Of a DNA stretch of 64,000 nt, positions 19,023 to 26,479 are shown one piece after another. The translations under genes were made by a program, and so were the position numbers. The stretch's first letter is position 1; the number at the start of each line of letters is the position of its first letter. Below the pieces are notes generated by a model that was not told the DNA's origin, did not search any database, and saw nothing but the letters and a program-made list of their open reading frames with translations. The DNA lies in NCBI GenBank assembly GCA_964569795.1, contig CAZMVB010000016.1, positions 30,114 through 94,113 on the forward strand, read 5' to 3'. This DNA is from JAHJDS01 sp964569795. GTDB lineage: Bacteria; Desulfobacterota; Desulfarculia; Desulfarculales; JAHJDS01.

Positions 19023-20383
19023 GGTCGCCTCCGGCGCAGGGCTTCGGCCATGTGGACCGCGCCCTCGATGGAGTGGGCCACCGGTACGTCGTTCAATTCG
19101 AAGCCCTCGATGAACATCCCGTACTTCTCCTCGTGGGGGACATAGGCGATCAGGGGTTTGCCGGAGGTGCGGTGGATCTGGCTCAGCCGGGCCCCCAGGT
19201 CAGAGGTTATGCCCGGCAAGTAGGGCAGCATCAGCACCAGGACGCAGTCAATCGTCTCCATCTGGAACAGTCGGGTGGCCACGGCCACGAAGTCGTCGTC
19301 CGTGGCGCTGCCGGTGAGGTCCACCGGGTTGCCGGTGGCGGCGATGTCCCGGATGGACGGGGACAGGTCTTCCCGGAGGGCCTGCTGATCGGCCTCGGAC
19401 AGGACGGGCACGGCCAGGCCGTGGGTCGCGCAGGTGTCCACGGCCAGGGCGCCGTGACCGCCGCTGCCGGTGATCACGCCGATCCGGCCTTGAATGGGCT
19501 GGTGAAAGCAACTGAGCGCCTGGCAAAAGGAGATCATCTCCAGCTCGCCCTGGGCCTCGACGATCCCGAACTGGGACATGATCGCCGAGAAAGTGGCGTA
19601 ATCCCCGGCCAGGGAGGCGGTGTGGCTCTGCACCGCCCGGCCGCCGCCCGGGCTCTGGCCCCCCTTGAGCATCAGGATCGGCTTGGGGCAGTCACGGGCG
19701 GCCCGGATGAACTCCCGGCCCTCACTTTTCCCGAAACCCTCGACGTAAAAGGCGATGACCCGGGTGTTCTCGTCCTTGAACAGGTACGGCAGCAGGTCCA
19801 GCTCCCGCACCAGGGCCTTGTTGCCGATGCTCACCCCCAGGGACAGGCCCACGCCCTCGGCGGCGAACTTGATCATCAGGTCCACCAGGACGCCGCCGCT
19901 CTGGCTGACAAAGGCCACCCCGCCCGGGGGCGGCTTGACCATCCTTTCGGCGGGCAGGAAAAAGCAGTCCGCGAAGCGGGGCGAATAGATGCCCAGGCAG
20001 TTGGGGCCGATCAGCGGAAAATCCGCCTCCCGGGCCAGGGAGACCACCCGGTCCTGGAGGTCCCGGCGGCCCGTCTCGGCGAATCCGCCCGAGATGACCG
20101 CCGCCCCACCCACCCGGGCGGCGATGCAGTCGGCCAGGATGTCGGGCACCTGCTCGGCCCGGGCGGCGACGACCGCCAGGTCCACCGGCTCCGGGACGTC
20201 CGACACCCGGGAATAAACCGTTTCGGACTGATAGGTCCCTCCCCGGGGATTGACCGGAAAGACCTTGACCGGATAGCGCAGGTTGTTCTTGTGATAGATG
20301 ACATTGGCCGGGTGGCGGTCGTTACGAAGCGACAGACCGATTACGGCCAGGGTCCGGGGTTCGAACAGCGGCCTGAAATCCAC
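19016..20383 (-). CDS. ADP-forming acyl-CoA synthetase, alpha subunit (CoA-binding/CoA-ligase)
   Basis: The 455-residue subunit has an N-terminal CoA-binding Rossmann domain (FEPRTLAVIGLSLRNDRHPAN), a middle domain with LIGPNCLGIY and FVSQSGGV, and the phosphohistidine segment AVQSHTASLAGDYA, whose His carries the phosphoryl group between the active sites. The C-terminal part resembles succinyl-CoA ligase alpha folds. GTG 20383 is preferred: AGGGGG lies five to six bases upstream and the residues that follow (VDFRPLFEPRTLAVIG) match usual N-termini. ATG 20458 in the same frame would add 25 unusual residues. It works with the beta subunit encoded by the overlapping gene downstream. Confidence 0.92.
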   Translation of the reverse strand: MDFRPLFEPRTLAVIGLSLRNDRHPANVIYHKNNLRYPVKVFPVNPRGGTYQSETVYSRVSDVPEPVDLAVVAARAEQVPDILADCIAARVGGAAVISGGFAETGRRDLQDRVVSLAREADFPLIGPNCLGIYSPRFADCFFLPAERMVKPPPGGVAFVSQSGGVLVDLMIKFAAEGVGLSLGVSIGNKALVRELDLLPYLFKDENTRVIAFYVEGFGKSEGREFIRAARDCPKPILMLKGGQSPGGGRAVQSHTASLAGDYATFSAIMSQFGIVEAQGELEMISFCQALSCFHQPIQGRIGVITGSGGHGALAVDTCATHGLAVPVLSEADQQALREDLSPSIRDIAATGNPVDLTGSATDDDFVAVATRLFQMETIDCVLVLMLPYLPGITSDLGARLSQIHRTSGKPLIAYVPHEEKYGMFIEGFELNDVPVAHSIEGAVHMAEALRRRRPC

Positions 20384-20484
20384 GCGTACCCCCTGATTGG
20401 TCGAGACGGATCCCGTCCCACCTAACCGGCGGCCAGAGGGACGGTTTAAAAAAATCATGGCAGGTTACGGGCAGTTTTTCAAAT

Positions 20485-21711
20485 CTATCGAGCGGAACCC
20501 AGGGCGGACAGGGGCGCCAGCAGATGACTCCCCACGAATTTGAGATCCCGGTCCGGGCTCTGGGCCAGCCGGTCCACAACGGCCAGCAGGACCTCGCCGG
20601 CCACGGTCTTTTTCCAGAACCAGTCGGCCACGGCCCGGCCGTCCGGCACGGCCCCGCCCAGTCGGGCCGAGGCCGCCTCCAGGTAATAGGCCTTCAGGTC
20701 CTCGGCGGCGAGGCGCAGCGCGTCGGCCAGGGGCAGGTCCGGCCGGGGGTTGTCCGGCGGCGAGTTTCCCAGGAAACCGACGATGAACTCGGCCGCCTCC
20801 CTGACGCTCAGGCCGCTGGGGCCGACCAGGGTCCGGCCCCGGGTCTCGACCGCCCGGTCATAGTCCGGCCCGTTGGCCTCGATCTCGTTAACGAGGTGGC
20901 GGCGAAAGGTCTCGGGATCGGTCGCCTCCAGTTCTACCTGGTCAAAGCTGACCGGACAGGCCAGCAGCTCGGGGGCGGCCATGTTCCCGTCCGGAGCCTC
21001 CTCCTCGAAATCCTCGAGGACCGGGCCGGACTCGGCCTCAAGCAGGCGCAGGGCCGCCAGGAGCACCCGCCGCTGAAAGGCGGCGTCACCCGGGGCCCCC
21101 AAGGGGCGCCCCAGGTCGAAGGGGACCCACAAGGCCCGCGGCGGCCGGATCTTCTCGGTGTGCTCCCGGATAAGGCTGATCTGGGTGGTGGGCAGACCCG
21201 CGGCCTCCAGAAAGTGACCCAGCCCGCCCACGGCGCGCGTGCAATAGGGTCAGACCGGCGTGAGCAGGACCCCGGTCACCCGGTCGGAGTGCAGCCGGTC
21301 AGCGACCTCGGCCACGTGTCCTTTCATCCGGCCCGGGTTGGTCGCCCCCATGAACGAGAAGTGCTCGTGGGCCACGGAACCGATGACGCCCTCGGCGGCC
21401 AGTTCGTTGAGCCGGTCCAGGGGAAAGACCACGTTCAGGTCAACGGCCAGCCCGGTCCGGTCAAAGTTGGATGAGATATGGGTCATGACCAGATCGTTCG
21501 CTGCCACGTGGCCCGGGATGACCCGGTAATCGCCGCTCATCCCGGTAAAGGGTCGGTCCTGGCGATGGTGGAGGCCGGCGGTGGTCACCAGGGCGATCCG
21601 GCGCTCGGCCAGGGGCGGGCCCCCGGCCCAGGGTTTTTGGTCATAAGTGGGGCAGTCCAGCTTGGCCAGGTGGGAGCGAAGCGGCTCCGGGATATCTGCC
21701 AGCCGGGCCAT
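20485..21711 (-). CDS. Glycine/betaine/sarcosine/D-proline reductase selenoprotein B-like protein with in-frame UGA (Sec154)
   Basis: Two open segments lie in the same frame, separated by a single UGA at 21252-21250. Read through, they give a 408-residue protein with Sec at position 154, in VLLTPVUPYC, that is a U-x-x-C redox motif. The upstream part (ALVTTAGLHHRQDRPF, HISSNFDRTGLAVDLNVVFP, FMGATNPGRM) and the downstream part (GHFLEAAGLPTTQISLIREH) match the GrdB/PrdB-like family, in which this position is Sec or Cys. A SECIS-like hairpin containing the UGA follows. ATG 21711 has GGGAG six bases upstream. No GrdA, GrdC or PrdA partner is nearby, so the substrate is unknown; a redox or reductive-cleavage role is inferred. 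Confidence 0.88.
21215..21252 (-). promoter_or_regulatory. Bacterial SECIS-like element directing Sec insertion
   Basis: On the minus strand the UGA opens a 38-base hairpin. UGACCC at its 5' end pairs perfectly with GGGUCA at its 3' end, so the codon itself is in the lower stem. Inside, CGCC pairs with GGCG to close a three-base GUG apical loop about 20 bases from the UGA. A G at the start of a small apical loop at this distance fits the bacterial SECIS model. Folding was done by eye. Confidence 0.7.
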
Positions 21712-21862
21712 GAGAATCTCCCTGAAGATGAATGCGATCCGGCCGCGCCCCGTGGGGTGCGGTGGTCAAATCGGTTGATGCCCAAAAATATCATCCGCCC
21801 GCTTGGTCCACAACCCGCCTGGTAATGACGCCCGTCGGTTTGTCTGTGGCGACGAAGCGAGA

Positions 21863-22610
21863 GTCTGCCCGGGCCTTTTATGAGGGCCCGGGCGGACCAG
21901 CTCGGCCGCTCGGGTTCAGGGCCCTCGGACGAGGTGACCGCGGTCTTGATCGGGGTTCTCTCGGGTGAGGGAGGTCCGCTCGGGCCTTTTATGAGGGCCC
22001 GNNNNNNNNNNNNNNNNNNNNNNNNNNNNNNNNNNNNNNNNNNNNNNNNNNNNNNNNNNNNNNNNNNNNNNNNNNNNNNNNNNNNNNNNNNNNNNNNNNN
22101 NTGATCGGGGTTCTCTCGGGTGAGGGAGGTCCGCTCGGGCCTTTTATGAGGGCCCGGGCGGACCAGCTCGGCCGCTCGGGTTCAGGGCCCTCGGACGAGG
22201 TGACCGCGGTCTTGATCGGGGTTCTCTCGGGTGAGGGAGGTCCGCTCGGGCCTTTTATGAGGGCCCGAGCGGACTCGGGCCGGCGCACGTATTCAAGGCT
22301 ATCGGACCGGGGTATCCGCAGTCTTGATCGGGGTTCTCTCGGGCGGGGCGTGTCCGCCCGGGCCTTTTGTGAGGGCCCGGGCGGACCAGATCGGCAGCTC
22401 GGGTTCAGGGCCGTCGGACGAGGTGACCGTGGTCTTGATTGCGGTTGTCTCTGCTGAGGTGGGTCCGCTCGGGCCTTTTATGAGGGCCCGAGCGGACTCG
22501 GGCCGGCGCACGTATTCAAGGCTATCGGACCGGGGTATCCGCAGTCTTGATCGGGGTTCTCTCTGCTGCGGCGTGTCGCTCGGGCTTTGTATGAGAGCCC
22601 GAGCGGACCC
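21863..22610. repeat. Tandem array of about 111-bp units, each with a 13-bp-stem hairpin
   Basis: Seven hairpins of the form GTCCGCTCGGGCC, TTTTATGAG loop, GGCCCGAGCGGAC start at 21863, 21974, 22129, 22240, 22352, 22463 and 22574, that is every 111-112 bases except across the N gap. The 76-77 base segments between them alternate between type A (after hairpins 1, 3 and 5) and type B (after 4 and 6); both share the stretch GTCTTGATCGGGGTTCTCTC. Copies 1 and 3 of type A look identical. The last hairpin is degenerate. The array lies between the selenoprotein gene start and tRNA-Pro. Function is unknown. Confidence 0.93.
22002..22101. other. Assembly gap of 100 N inside the tandem array
   Basis: Exactly 100 N follow GGGCCCG of the second hairpin. 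The round number means a gap of unknown length, so the true number of repeat units cannot be read. The flanks show that the gap falls within the array and not at its edge. Confidence 0.98.
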
Positions 22611-22703
22611 CCGGGGGCTTGCCTCTTAAAAGAATCAAGAACGATCGGGGATCAAAGAAAAGCCGCCCGTCACCGGGGCGGCAGTGTGTGTCATGTAAAA
22701 GAA

Positions 22704-22780
22704 TGGTCGGGACGACTGGATTTGAACCAGCGACCCCTGCGTCCCGAACGCAGTGCTCTACCAGACTGAGCCACGTCCCG
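22704..22780 (-). tRNA. tRNA-Pro (anticodon CGG), CCA encoded
   Basis: The reverse complement folds as a cloverleaf. The acceptor stem is CGGGACG/CGTCCCG, the D arm contains GGCTCAGTCTGGTAGAGC, the anticodon stem CTGCG/CGCAG closes the loop TTCGGGA with anticodon CGG, and the T arm has GGTTCAAATCC. Discriminator A and an encoded CCA end at 22704. It is transcribed toward the hairpin array. Confidence 0.95.
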
Positions 22781-22940
22781 ACAAAGAGTCTTTGTAAACC
22801 AATCCCCGGTAAATAGTCAAAGCTTTTTTTCGAGGGCGCACCGGCCGGACCGCGCCCGTCCCCGCGGCCGGCCCTGGATTAGTCGGGCTGGAACCCGCCA
22901 CCAGGACCACCCGGCCCATTGACCGAAAATTCACCCTGAT

Positions 22941-24197
22941 TCAGGCCAACGACGACTGTCTCTCATAGAAATCCCTGGCCGACTGCTGTTTTTCGGAGAC
23001 GAATTCAGATATGGCCCCATAATTTTCAAGCAACAGCTTGACTATGTTTTTGTCCAACAGACCGTTATCCGAAAATTGCTGTAAAATGCGGGTGACGCCC
23101 TCGCGGTTCATCCCCGGCCGATAGGGGCGATCCTCGTTCAGGGCCGTGAAGATGTCCGCCACGGCCATGATTCTCGAGCCTGTACTCAAATCCTCGTGCC
23201 TGCATCTGAAGGGATATCCGGACCCATCGAGTTTTTCGTGGTGATAGGCGGCCCACTCGGCGATCTGTTTCAGGCCGCCGATGGTGTTGATGATCGAATA
23301 GGTGTAATAGGTGTGGGATTTCATGACCGCCGTTTCCGTCCGGGTCAGATGTCCCGGTTTCTCCAGGATGGCGTTGGGGATGGCCAGTTTCCCGACGTCA
23401 TGGAGGTCGCCGGCGACCTCCATCAGACTGGTTTCGATCGGGGTCAAACCGAACATTTGAGACAGCAGGGAGGCCGCCGCGGCCACGCCCGCGGAATGGG
23501 TGGCCGTAAACCTGGACCTGAAATCAATGATGTTTCGAAACAGACCGGCCAACGCGGTTATTTCGGAGAGATCGATCTGCACGTTGGCGAAGGGACCGGT
23601 TTGCAACAGGAGCGAGTACAATCGGGGAGACACCAGATCCAGCCAGAACTCCTCCCGCTCGGATGACGTTAACAAGAGATCGACGATCTCGGGGTGCAGA
23701 GACGATCCGGACAGGGATTTGATCTGGGCGGTGATATCCTCATGCTGGTGCAGAATATAACGCTTGCGGTCGATCGCGCGCTCGAGGTGGTCGGCCAGAA
23801 ACAGCAACTGGGAATCGAACACCACGGGCGTCTCGATCGACTCCCCCCAGGTCTGCCAGGTCTTGTGGTGGAATCTGATTGTCCTGGCCGATTGTTCCAG
23901 GTAGGAAATACCGGCCAGCAACATCTCCCCGCGGAGACAATGGTCTTCCACTTCTTCGAATTCCCGGTCGTGGAGGCTGACCTTGTCCTCCAGGGACAGG
24001 GCCCCGATGTCGTGAAGCAGGGCCGCCACAAACAGGTTTTCCAGCCGGTCTATCGAGAGGTTGGCCGTCCGGCCGAGTTCCAGGACCACAAAGGCCGTTC
24101 TCTGCTGGTGCTGGGCCAAGGCTGCACTGGCCAGGTCCATGGCCTCGGACAGGGAAAGCACCAGGTTTCCAAAATCCACCGAAAGCTGGCGTTGCAT
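22941..24197 (-). CDS. HD-GYP domain protein with two HD domains (c-di-GMP phosphodiesterase candidate)
   Basis: The 418-residue protein carries an N-terminal HD domain (LLHDIGALS at about 60-68) and a C-terminal HD-GYP domain with GDLHDVGKLAIPNAIL, MKSHTYYTYSII, YHHEKLDGSGYPF and VADIFTALNEDRPYR. Almost all metal and GYP residues are present, so the C-terminal domain is probably an active c-di-GMP (or cGAMP) phosphodiesterase. It is the second gene of an operon, ten bases after a bacteriohemerythrin gene. An oxygen- or redox-binding hemerythrin coupled to c-di-GMP turnover is a recurring arrangement in anaerobes, so an aerotaxis or biofilm response is inferred. Start is ATG 24197. Confidence 0.92.
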   Translation of the reverse strand: MQRQLSVDFGNLVLSLSEAMDLASAALAQHQQRTAFVVLELGRTANLSIDRLENLFVAALLHDIGALSLEDKVSLHDREFEEVEDHCLRGEMLLAGISYLEQSARTIRFHHKTWQTWGESIETPVVFDSQLLFLADHLERAIDRKRYILHQHEDITAQIKSLSGSSLHPEIVDLLLTSSEREEFWLDLVSPRLYSLLLQTGPFANVQIDLSEITALAGLFRNIIDFRSRFTATHSAGVAAAASLLSQMFGLTPIETSLMEVAGDLHDVGKLAIPNAILEKPGHLTRTETAVMKSHTYYTYSIINTIGGLKQIAEWAAYHHEKLDGSGYPFRCRHEDLSTGSRIMAVADIFTALNEDRPYRPGMNREGVTRILQQFSDNGLLDKNIVKLLLENYGAISEFVSEKQQSARDFYERQSSLA

Positions 24198-24207
24198 AGA
24201 AAGGACC

Positions 24208-24591
24208 TCACGGCCCGTAGGCCTTGTCCGTCTCGAGGATGTGCTTGGTCAGCCAGTCTTTTAAAAACGACATCAGCGGCACCGACACGGTCGTTTGGCT
24301 GGTATCGAACTGGTCCTTGAAGTCCATGACCCGAGTCGTCAGAGTGACGTGGGCGCGGCGGTGTTTCTCTAGATCAGGATAACCGTGCTCGGTCATGGCG
24401 CGTTCCTCATCAGCGAAATGATTGACGGTGTAATCGATCAGCCTGTCCAGGACGCCCCCCACCACCTCTTTTCCCCGGCCCGCCTTAATGGCCGCATGCA
24501 GATCATTGATATATGAAACCAGCCGTTGGTGCTGCCGGCCGAACTTGTCCACACCGACACTGAAGGCCTCGGTCCACTCCATCAGGCTCAT
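24208..24591 (-). CDS. Bacteriohemerythrin (single-domain, oxygen-binding di-iron protein)
   Basis: The 127-residue four-helix protein has the hemerythrin ligands: FGRQHQRLVSYINDLH, then VNHFADEERAMTEHGYP with EKHRRAH, and LTKHILETDKAYG near the end. The start WTEAFSVGVDKFGRQHQ is typical of prokaryotic hemerythrins. ATG 24591 has AGGAGG five bases upstream; the open frame extends to 24813 but that region holds the promoter. It is the first gene of a two-gene unit with the HD-GYP gene and could deliver oxygen or act as an oxygen sensor for it. Confidence 0.94.
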   Translation of the reverse strand: MSLMEWTEAFSVGVDKFGRQHQRLVSYINDLHAAIKAGRGKEVVGGVLDRLIDYTVNHFADEERAMTEHGYPDLEKHRRAHVTLTTRVMDFKDQFDTSQTTVSVPLMSFLKDWLTKHILETDKAYGP

Positions 24592-24703
24592 GTATCCTCC
24601 TTCCTCTCCAGGCCGCGTCCGGCCCGGCGGTACGCTCCGGTGATTTCCGATCAGGATCAGGCAACGTCGTGGGATCGTAATTAAGACCAACGTGTTAATT
24701 ATC

Positions 24704-24732
24704 AGTATATGGATAAAGTTAGCCCGGGTCAA
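24704..24732 (-). promoter_or_regulatory. Sigma-70-type promoter of the hemerythrin/HD-GYP operon
   Basis: On the minus strand TTGACC (24732-24727) and TATACT (24709-24704) are separated by 17 bases. Transcription would start near 24697, about 105 bases before ATG 24591. Confidence 0.78.
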
Positions 24733-24838
24733 GCCAAAAATACGGTTATTTTCGGAAAACAAGGTAGCAGATAGAGAGGAATCGGCTTCACCAGCCAAGT
24801 CAAACCGATTCAATGGATTTCCCGGCCGCCCGGGCCGG

Positions 24839-25423
24839 TTATATCTCCCGGGGCGGGCCGGAGGAGAGGACCTCGACCAGGTTGCGGCTGATCCGGGCGG
24901 TGGCCCCCCAGATCAGTTCGCCGTCCCACTTGAAGGCCGGGCTGGTAATGGCCACGCCGTCCCAGTCGATCAGGCGCTCCCGGAAATTTCCGCCGTGCAG
25001 GATGTGCTCCAGGGGCACCTCGATCACCCGGGCCACCTCGGCCGGATTGACCCTGAAATCGCCCGGCCGGTCCAGAAGCCCGACAAAGGGCGAGACCACG
25101 AAGCTGGTCACGGTCACGATGTCATCAAGTTCGCCCCAGACGGTCACTTTCCCGGGATCGACCCCGATCTCCTCGCGGGTCTCCCGCAGGGCCGTGGCCA
25201 CCAGGTTCTCATCGGCCCGGTCCTTCATCCCGCCCGGGAAACTGACCTGGCCCTTGTGGTGCTCCACCTCGTCGGTCCGCCGGGTATAAACCAGGTGGAG
25301 CTCGCCGTCCTTGACCACGAACGGGACCAGGACCGCGGCCCGCTTGAGCGAGCTGTTGGACACCCGCCGCGGCCCGTAGGCCTCGATCATGTGCTGGATA
25401 CGCTCCAGTTCCACCGCGCTCAC
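24839..25423 (-). CDS. NUDIX hydrolase, CoA pyrophosphatase type (NudL/YeaB-like)
   Basis: The 194-residue protein contains HHKGQVSFPGG, the UPF0035 signature of CoA-diphosphatases, followed by a Nudix box ending ALRETREEIGV. It would hydrolyse CoA, acyl-CoA or oxidised CoA to 3',5'-ADP and phosphopantetheine. The start is GTG 25423, which overlaps the recR stop by four bases (GTGA), with GGAG six bases upstream. It is the last gene of the dnaX-ybaB-recR-nudix unit; the link to DNA repair genes is probably only positional. Confidence 0.9.
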   Translation of the reverse strand: MSAVELERIQHMIEAYGPRRVSNSSLKRAAVLVPFVVKDGELHLVYTRRTDEVEHHKGQVSFPGGMKDRADENLVATALRETREEIGVDPGKVTVWGELDDIVTVTSFVVSPFVGLLDRPGDFRVNPAEVARVIEVPLEHILHGGNFRERLIDWDGVAITSPAFKWDGELIWGATARISRNLVEVLSSGPPREI

Positions 25424-26013
25424 GCCCGTCTCCGATCGCTGAGGGCCGCCCCCAGGGTGCCCGCGTCGGCGAATTTCAGGTCGCTGCCCAGGGGCAAGCC
25501 GATGGCCAGCCGGCTGACCTCGACCCCCCGGCCGGCCAGGAGTTCCTTGAGATAGGCGGCCGTGGCCTGTCCCTCGGCCGTGGGACTGGTGGCCAGGATG
25601 ACCTCCTTGACCGAATCCAGCCGCCGCATCAGGCCGGTAATTTGAAGGTCCTCGGGACCGATCCCGTCCAGGGGGCTGAGCACCCCCTGCAGGACGTGAT
25701 ACCGGCCGTCAAACACCCCGGCCGACTCGAGGGCCAGCACGTCGCCCGGGGTCTCGACCACGCACAGGACCTCGTCGCGGCGGTCCGGGTCGGAACAGAG
25801 CCGGCAGGGATCCTGATCGGCGAAGTTATGGCAGACCGAACAGAACCGGATCTTCTCCTTGACCTCGACGATGGCCCGGGCCAGGTCCCGGCCCACCTCG
25901 TCCGGCGCCCGCAACAGATACATGGCCACCCGGGCCGCGCTCTTGCGGCCCAGCCCCGGCAGCGAGGCCAGCCGGGCGATCAGACGCTCCAGCGGCGCCG
26001 GGTTGGCCGACAT
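25420..26013 (-). CDS. recR: Recombination mediator RecR
   Basis: The 197-residue protein has the N-terminal helix-hairpin-helix (ASLPGLGRKSAARVAMYLL), a C4 zinc finger (CSVCHNFADQDPCRLCSD), and the Toprim domain with VVETPGDVLALE, the YHVLQGVLSPLDGIGPEDL region and ATSPTAEGQATAAYL. It works with RecO/RecF to load RecA on gapped DNA. The ATG at 26013 shares its A with the TGA of ybaB, so translation is coupled. The order dnaX-ybaB-recR is the classical bacterial one. Confidence 0.97.
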   Translation of the reverse strand: MSANPAPLERLIARLASLPGLGRKSAARVAMYLLRAPDEVGRDLARAIVEVKEKIRFCSVCHNFADQDPCRLCSDPDRRDEVLCVVETPGDVLALESAGVFDGRYHVLQGVLSPLDGIGPEDLQITGLMRRLDSVKEVILATSPTAEGQATAAYLKELLAGRGVEVSRLAIGLPLGSDLKFADAGTLGAALSDRRRA

Positions 26014-26324
26014 CACACCAGCCCGGGGATGTTCATGCCGCCGGTCAGCTTGGTCATCTCGGCGCTGACCATCTCCTGACTCTTGCGCAGGGCCTCGTTG
26101 GCCGCGGCCACCACCAGGTCCTGGAGCATCTCGATGTCGGCCTCGGCCACTATCTCGGGCTCGATCCGGATGGACACCAGCTCCTGGCGGCCGTTGGCCA
26201 CGGCCACGACCATCCCCCCGCCGGCCGAGGCCTCGACCGTCTGGGTGGCCATCTCCTCCTGCAGCTTGGCGATCCTGGATTGCAACTGCTGGGCCTGCTT
26301 GAGCAGGTTACCCATTCCCTTCAT
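26013..26324 (-). CDS. ybaB: YbaB/EbfC family nucleoid-associated protein
   Basis: The 103-residue protein has the family pattern: an N-terminal helix (MGNLLKQAQQLQSRIAKLQEE), a central beta hairpin (VEASAGGGMVVAVANGRQ), and a C-terminal helix (EMLQDLVVAAANEALRKSQE) ending GGMNIPGL. It forms dimers that bind DNA. ATG 26324 has AGGAGGG six bases upstream; a TTG one codon earlier is less likely. It lies between dnaX and recR and shares one base with the recR start. Confidence 0.95.
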   Translation of the reverse strand: MKGMGNLLKQAQQLQSRIAKLQEEMATQTVEASAGGGMVVAVANGRQELVSIRIEPEIVAEADIEMLQDLVVAAANEALRKSQEMVSAEMTKLTGGMNIPGLV

Positions 26325-26479
26325 CAAATTCCCTCCTGAGTATCCGGTCCAGCCGCTGATTCAGGGCGACGTTCCGGGCGGTCCGGGAAGAAAAATTCAT
26401 AGCAAACCTGGCCGAAGGGTGAACCAACCCCAGCCGTTCCCCTCGGCCCCTTGGTGATTCAGCCAACTTTTATAGTATA

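Noticed and set aside
21250..21711. Two separate short genes, or a nonsense mutation, at the GrdB-like locus
   Set aside because: The frame is the same on both sides of a single UGA, the UGA is at the conserved Sec/Cys position, and a hairpin containing the codon follows. Selenocysteine explains this better than a split or a mutation.
22146..22457. Protein encoded by the tandem array (111 is a multiple of three, so a frame stays open)
   Set aside because: The open frame is a result of GC-rich repeats; a 112-base step breaks it, and both strands are open in several frames with no ribosome binding site.
21863..22610. CRISPR array
   Set aside because: The repeat unit is too long, the spacers are not unique (they alternate between two near-identical types), and no cas gene is near.
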